DNA from: Candidatus Woesearchaeota archaeon
GTDB taxonomy: Archaea; Nanobdellota; Nanobdellia; Woesearchaeales; GW2011-AR4
DNA: 32,055 bases
Direction of reading: 5' to 3'
Assembly: GCA_016185955.1 (NCBI GenBank)
Contig: JACPMQ010000006.1
Location: 1-32,055 of the forward strand
A model generated the notes under the pieces. It searched no databases. It saw nothing but the letters and a program-made list of their open reading frames with translations, and had not been told where the DNA came from. Shown one piece after another: positions 31,821 to 32,055 of this stretch (positions within the stretch are counted from its first letter, which is position 1; each line of letters begins with the position of its first letter). Both the position numbers and the translations under genes were made by a program.

Positions 31821-32055
31821 GTAACCGCTAACACAGCATAAAGGGTTTTTGCGAAAGTAAGTGCTTGTGCGTAATTGCCAATTCAGAAAACTCCATAGGA
31901 TTGTGATAAGCGACCTGAGCAACATGAAATGTTGCGAAGCTGAGAGGTAAGTTAAGGCTCCGCACAAGCACTAAATTAAACTTTCGCAAAAACCCACCTT
32001 AAGGCTTTGTCATGGCACAGACGGACTTGTCGGACAAATCTATGTTAGCAGATAC
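31821..32055 (-). mobile_element. Repeat element copy 5, 235 bp, reversed relative to copies 3 and 4
   Basis: Ends are GTAACCGCTAACA (31821-31833) and TGTTAGCAGATAC (32043-32055, the last base of the window). Inner motifs: GGGTTTTTGCGAA (31843-31855) with TTCGCAAAAACCC (31983-31995), and GTGCTTGTGCG (31861-31871) with CGCACAAGCAC (31961-31971). Its reverse complement aligns closely with copy 3 but lacks the double-hairpin module; the hairpin GCAACAT/ATGTTGC (31919-31925/31929-31935) is kept. The arm next to the window end also holds a palindrome TTGTCCGACAA (minus-strand reading). It lies 14 bases after the surface-protein stop. Confidence 0.85.

Noticed and set aside
1..32055. CRISPR array as an explanation of the recurring repeats
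   Set aside because: Repeats are inverted pairs flanking cores of different sizes and are scattered over 32 kb; there is no regular repeat-spacer ladder and no cas gene.

Overview
The window comes from a low-GC archaeon. The evidence is the r-protein/RNA polymerase cluster in archaeal order (uS13-uS4-uS11-RpoD, tRNA-Leu, eL18-uL13-uS9-RpoN), archaeal-only subunits (eL18, RpoN, RpoD), intron-containing tRNA genes without encoded CCA, TATA boxes about 27 bases before start codons (leaderless genes), and a surface protein with what looks like a PGF-pre-PGF domain. Short intergenic gaps, several bacterial-looking genes (bacterial-type LeuRS, PDH E1/E2) and introns at odd tRNA positions suggest a DPANN lineage, perhaps Woesearchaeota-like. 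That placement is inference.

Layout. 1-172: right part of a repeat element. 245-3552 (+): pyruvate (2-oxoacid) dehydrogenase operon E1alpha-E1beta-E2, ending in a hairpin terminator; no E3 is present. 3511-6866 (-): O6-alkylguanine transferase, a fused HemK2-like methyltransferase/COG2112-like kinase, tRNA-Ala, a repeat element, a LOG/SLOG-like nucleotide-binding protein, tRNA-Cys with two introns, a possible GNAT remnant and an orphan gene. 6916-8634: divergent NAD kinase and a HAD-IG-like phosphatase sharing a symmetric TATA region. 8638-12233 (-): leuS-panE. 12291-16329 (-): the ribosomal/RNA polymerase operon behind a leader of about 130 bases with a perfect 20-bp hairpin. 16496-22069 (-): a duplicated nucleotidyltransferase/HEPN-like protein, a phospholipase D-like lipoprotein, a Lon-type membrane protease and a four-helix membrane protein. 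22070-22732: gene-free, filled with two repeat elements. 22733-25150 (+): PEP synthase. 25164-26099 (-): tRNA G10 methyltransferase. 26371-31806 (+): an 1811-residue Cys-rich surface protein. 31821-32055: a final repeat element.

The most unusual content is a family of non-coding elements of about 190-300 bp (five clear copies plus one degenerate). They share 13-bp terminal inverted repeats (GTAACTGCTAACA) and two inner inverted motifs (GGGTTTTTGCGAA, GTGCTTGTGCG). Two copies are flanked by direct repeats (TTAACTCC, 8 bp; CTTTTTT, 7 bp), as expected of transposition. Their cores are mosaics of hairpin modules; one hairpin differs in sequence between copies but keeps its pairing. One copy split a TATA box from the gene it probably served, and another supplies a gene's last codons and stop. 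No transposase is present.

Functionally the window joins central carbon metabolism (PDH and PEP synthase at the pyruvate node), cofactor synthesis (NADP, pantoate), translation (ribosomal proteins, LeuRS, three tRNAs, tRNA and probably release-factor methylation) and the cell surface (large exoprotein, membrane protease, PLD lipoprotein).
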